A stretch of 30,287 nt of DNA from UMGS692 sp963653425 (lineage in GTDB: Bacteria > Bacillota > Clostridia > Christensenellales > CAG-314), in contig CAVJWC010000012.1 in NCBI GenBank assembly GCA_963653425.1, positions 1-30,287 of the forward strand, read 5' to 3'. Every line of letters starts with the position of its first letter. The stretch's first letter is position 1. Positions 29,998 to 30,287 of this stretch are shown here, piece after piece. Under the pieces are notes generated by a model. The model ran no database searches and was not told the origin of the DNA. It saw nothing but the letters and a program-made list of their open reading frames with translations. The position numbers and the translations under genes were made by a program.

Positions 29998-30287
29998 AAA
30001 CCTTTTTCCCTGCTTTCTTCTGCGAAGAAACCTTCTTTCTTTCGAAAAGAAAGAAGGCAAAGAAACTTTCATCGTGGGAATAAAGAAAGACAATACGCTT
30101 TCCGTTCCCGCAAGAAAGTTTGTAACTAAAAGAAACTATAAATTCTTGATAGACTTCGCGTGGAAAGACAACTTCCCCCCACAATGAAGTTCTTTGTGCG
30201 ACTTTCCCCTTTAACTTACTTTCTTTAAGAAAAGAAAGTAAGCAAAGAAACTTTCATTGAGCTTCGCATATCTTTCAGAGCAATGCG
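29998..30287. repeat. Dispersed modular hairpin repeat, copy 6 (window end)
   Basis: Upstream of rnhB the sequence is repeat to the window end. Read on the minus strand it matches copy 3 module by module: CTTTCTTT hairpin, GCACAAAGAACTTCATTGTG, AAGAATTTATAGTTTCTTTT, ACTTTCTTGCGGGAACGGAA, and the 63-bp core at both ends. The last 23 bases repeat the first 23 of the window. The rnhB promoter must lie within or beyond this element, but I find no clear -35/-10 pair. Confidence 0.85.

Noticed and set aside
29998..30093. A 32-residue N-terminal extension of RNase HII
   Set aside because: These codons lie in the dispersed repeat, have no family similarity, and the ATG at 29997 gives the normal length.

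Overview
The window looks like a piece of a low- to mid-GC Gram-positive chromosome, most likely an uncultured member of the Clostridia. The evidence is a zinc-type S14, strong GGAGG ribosome binding sites, sigma-A type promoters, a DUF1540 Cys-rich small protein, a YpsA/SLOG protein, a divergent YyaC (DUF1256) protein and the gene content around tyrS, recX and ftsH. I cannot place it to genus. Nearly all genes lie on the minus strand; only a small island at 3.5-5.4 kb (DUF1540, SLOG, YyaC-like) is on the plus strand.

Layout from low to high coordinates: a sensor histidine kinase with no adjacent response regulator (255-1808); an inverted-repeat flanked spacer; cvpA with its own promoter and terminator; the plus-strand island; a roughly 420 bp spacer built of degenerate 21-nt units; then the S10-spc ribosomal protein operon, read leftwards from a strong promoter at about 17.05 kb through a 300-nt structured leader: rpsJ, rplC, rplD, rplW, rplB, rpsS, rplV, rpsC, rplP, rpmC, rpsQ, rplN, rplX, rplE, rpsN, rpsH, rplF, rplR, rpsE, rpmD, rplO, secY. 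It stops at an intrinsic terminator directly after secY, so adk, map, infA and the alpha operon are not linked here. Further right are acpS, a tyrS-yigZ-recX-birA cluster, a two-gene ABC exporter, rarA, ftsH, and an rnhB-yraN pair.

The genes are mostly core housekeeping: ribosome assembly and protein export, tRNA charging, biotin and phosphopantetheine attachment, recombination control (RecX, RarA), RNA primer and hybrid removal (RNase HII), and membrane protein quality control (FtsH).

The unusual content is in the spacers. Six gaps (window start, 3.6 kb, 17.1 kb, 17.8 kb, 25.9 kb, window end) carry copies of one modular, hairpin-rich repeat whose core is a 63-bp unit. The two window ends share an identical 23 bp inside this repeat, and joining them would restore an exact 63-bp period. 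Other spacers show a separate 21-nt rhythm. There is also a 93-bp structured tandem pair, a possible leader peptide before the SLOG gene, and a 13-codon look-alike of the tyrS start upstream of tyrS. I see no rRNA, tRNA, CRISPR array, transposase or prophage gene. The repeat family, the 21-nt arrays and the rpsJ leader are the best candidates for something undescribed; I cannot assign a function to them from sequence alone.
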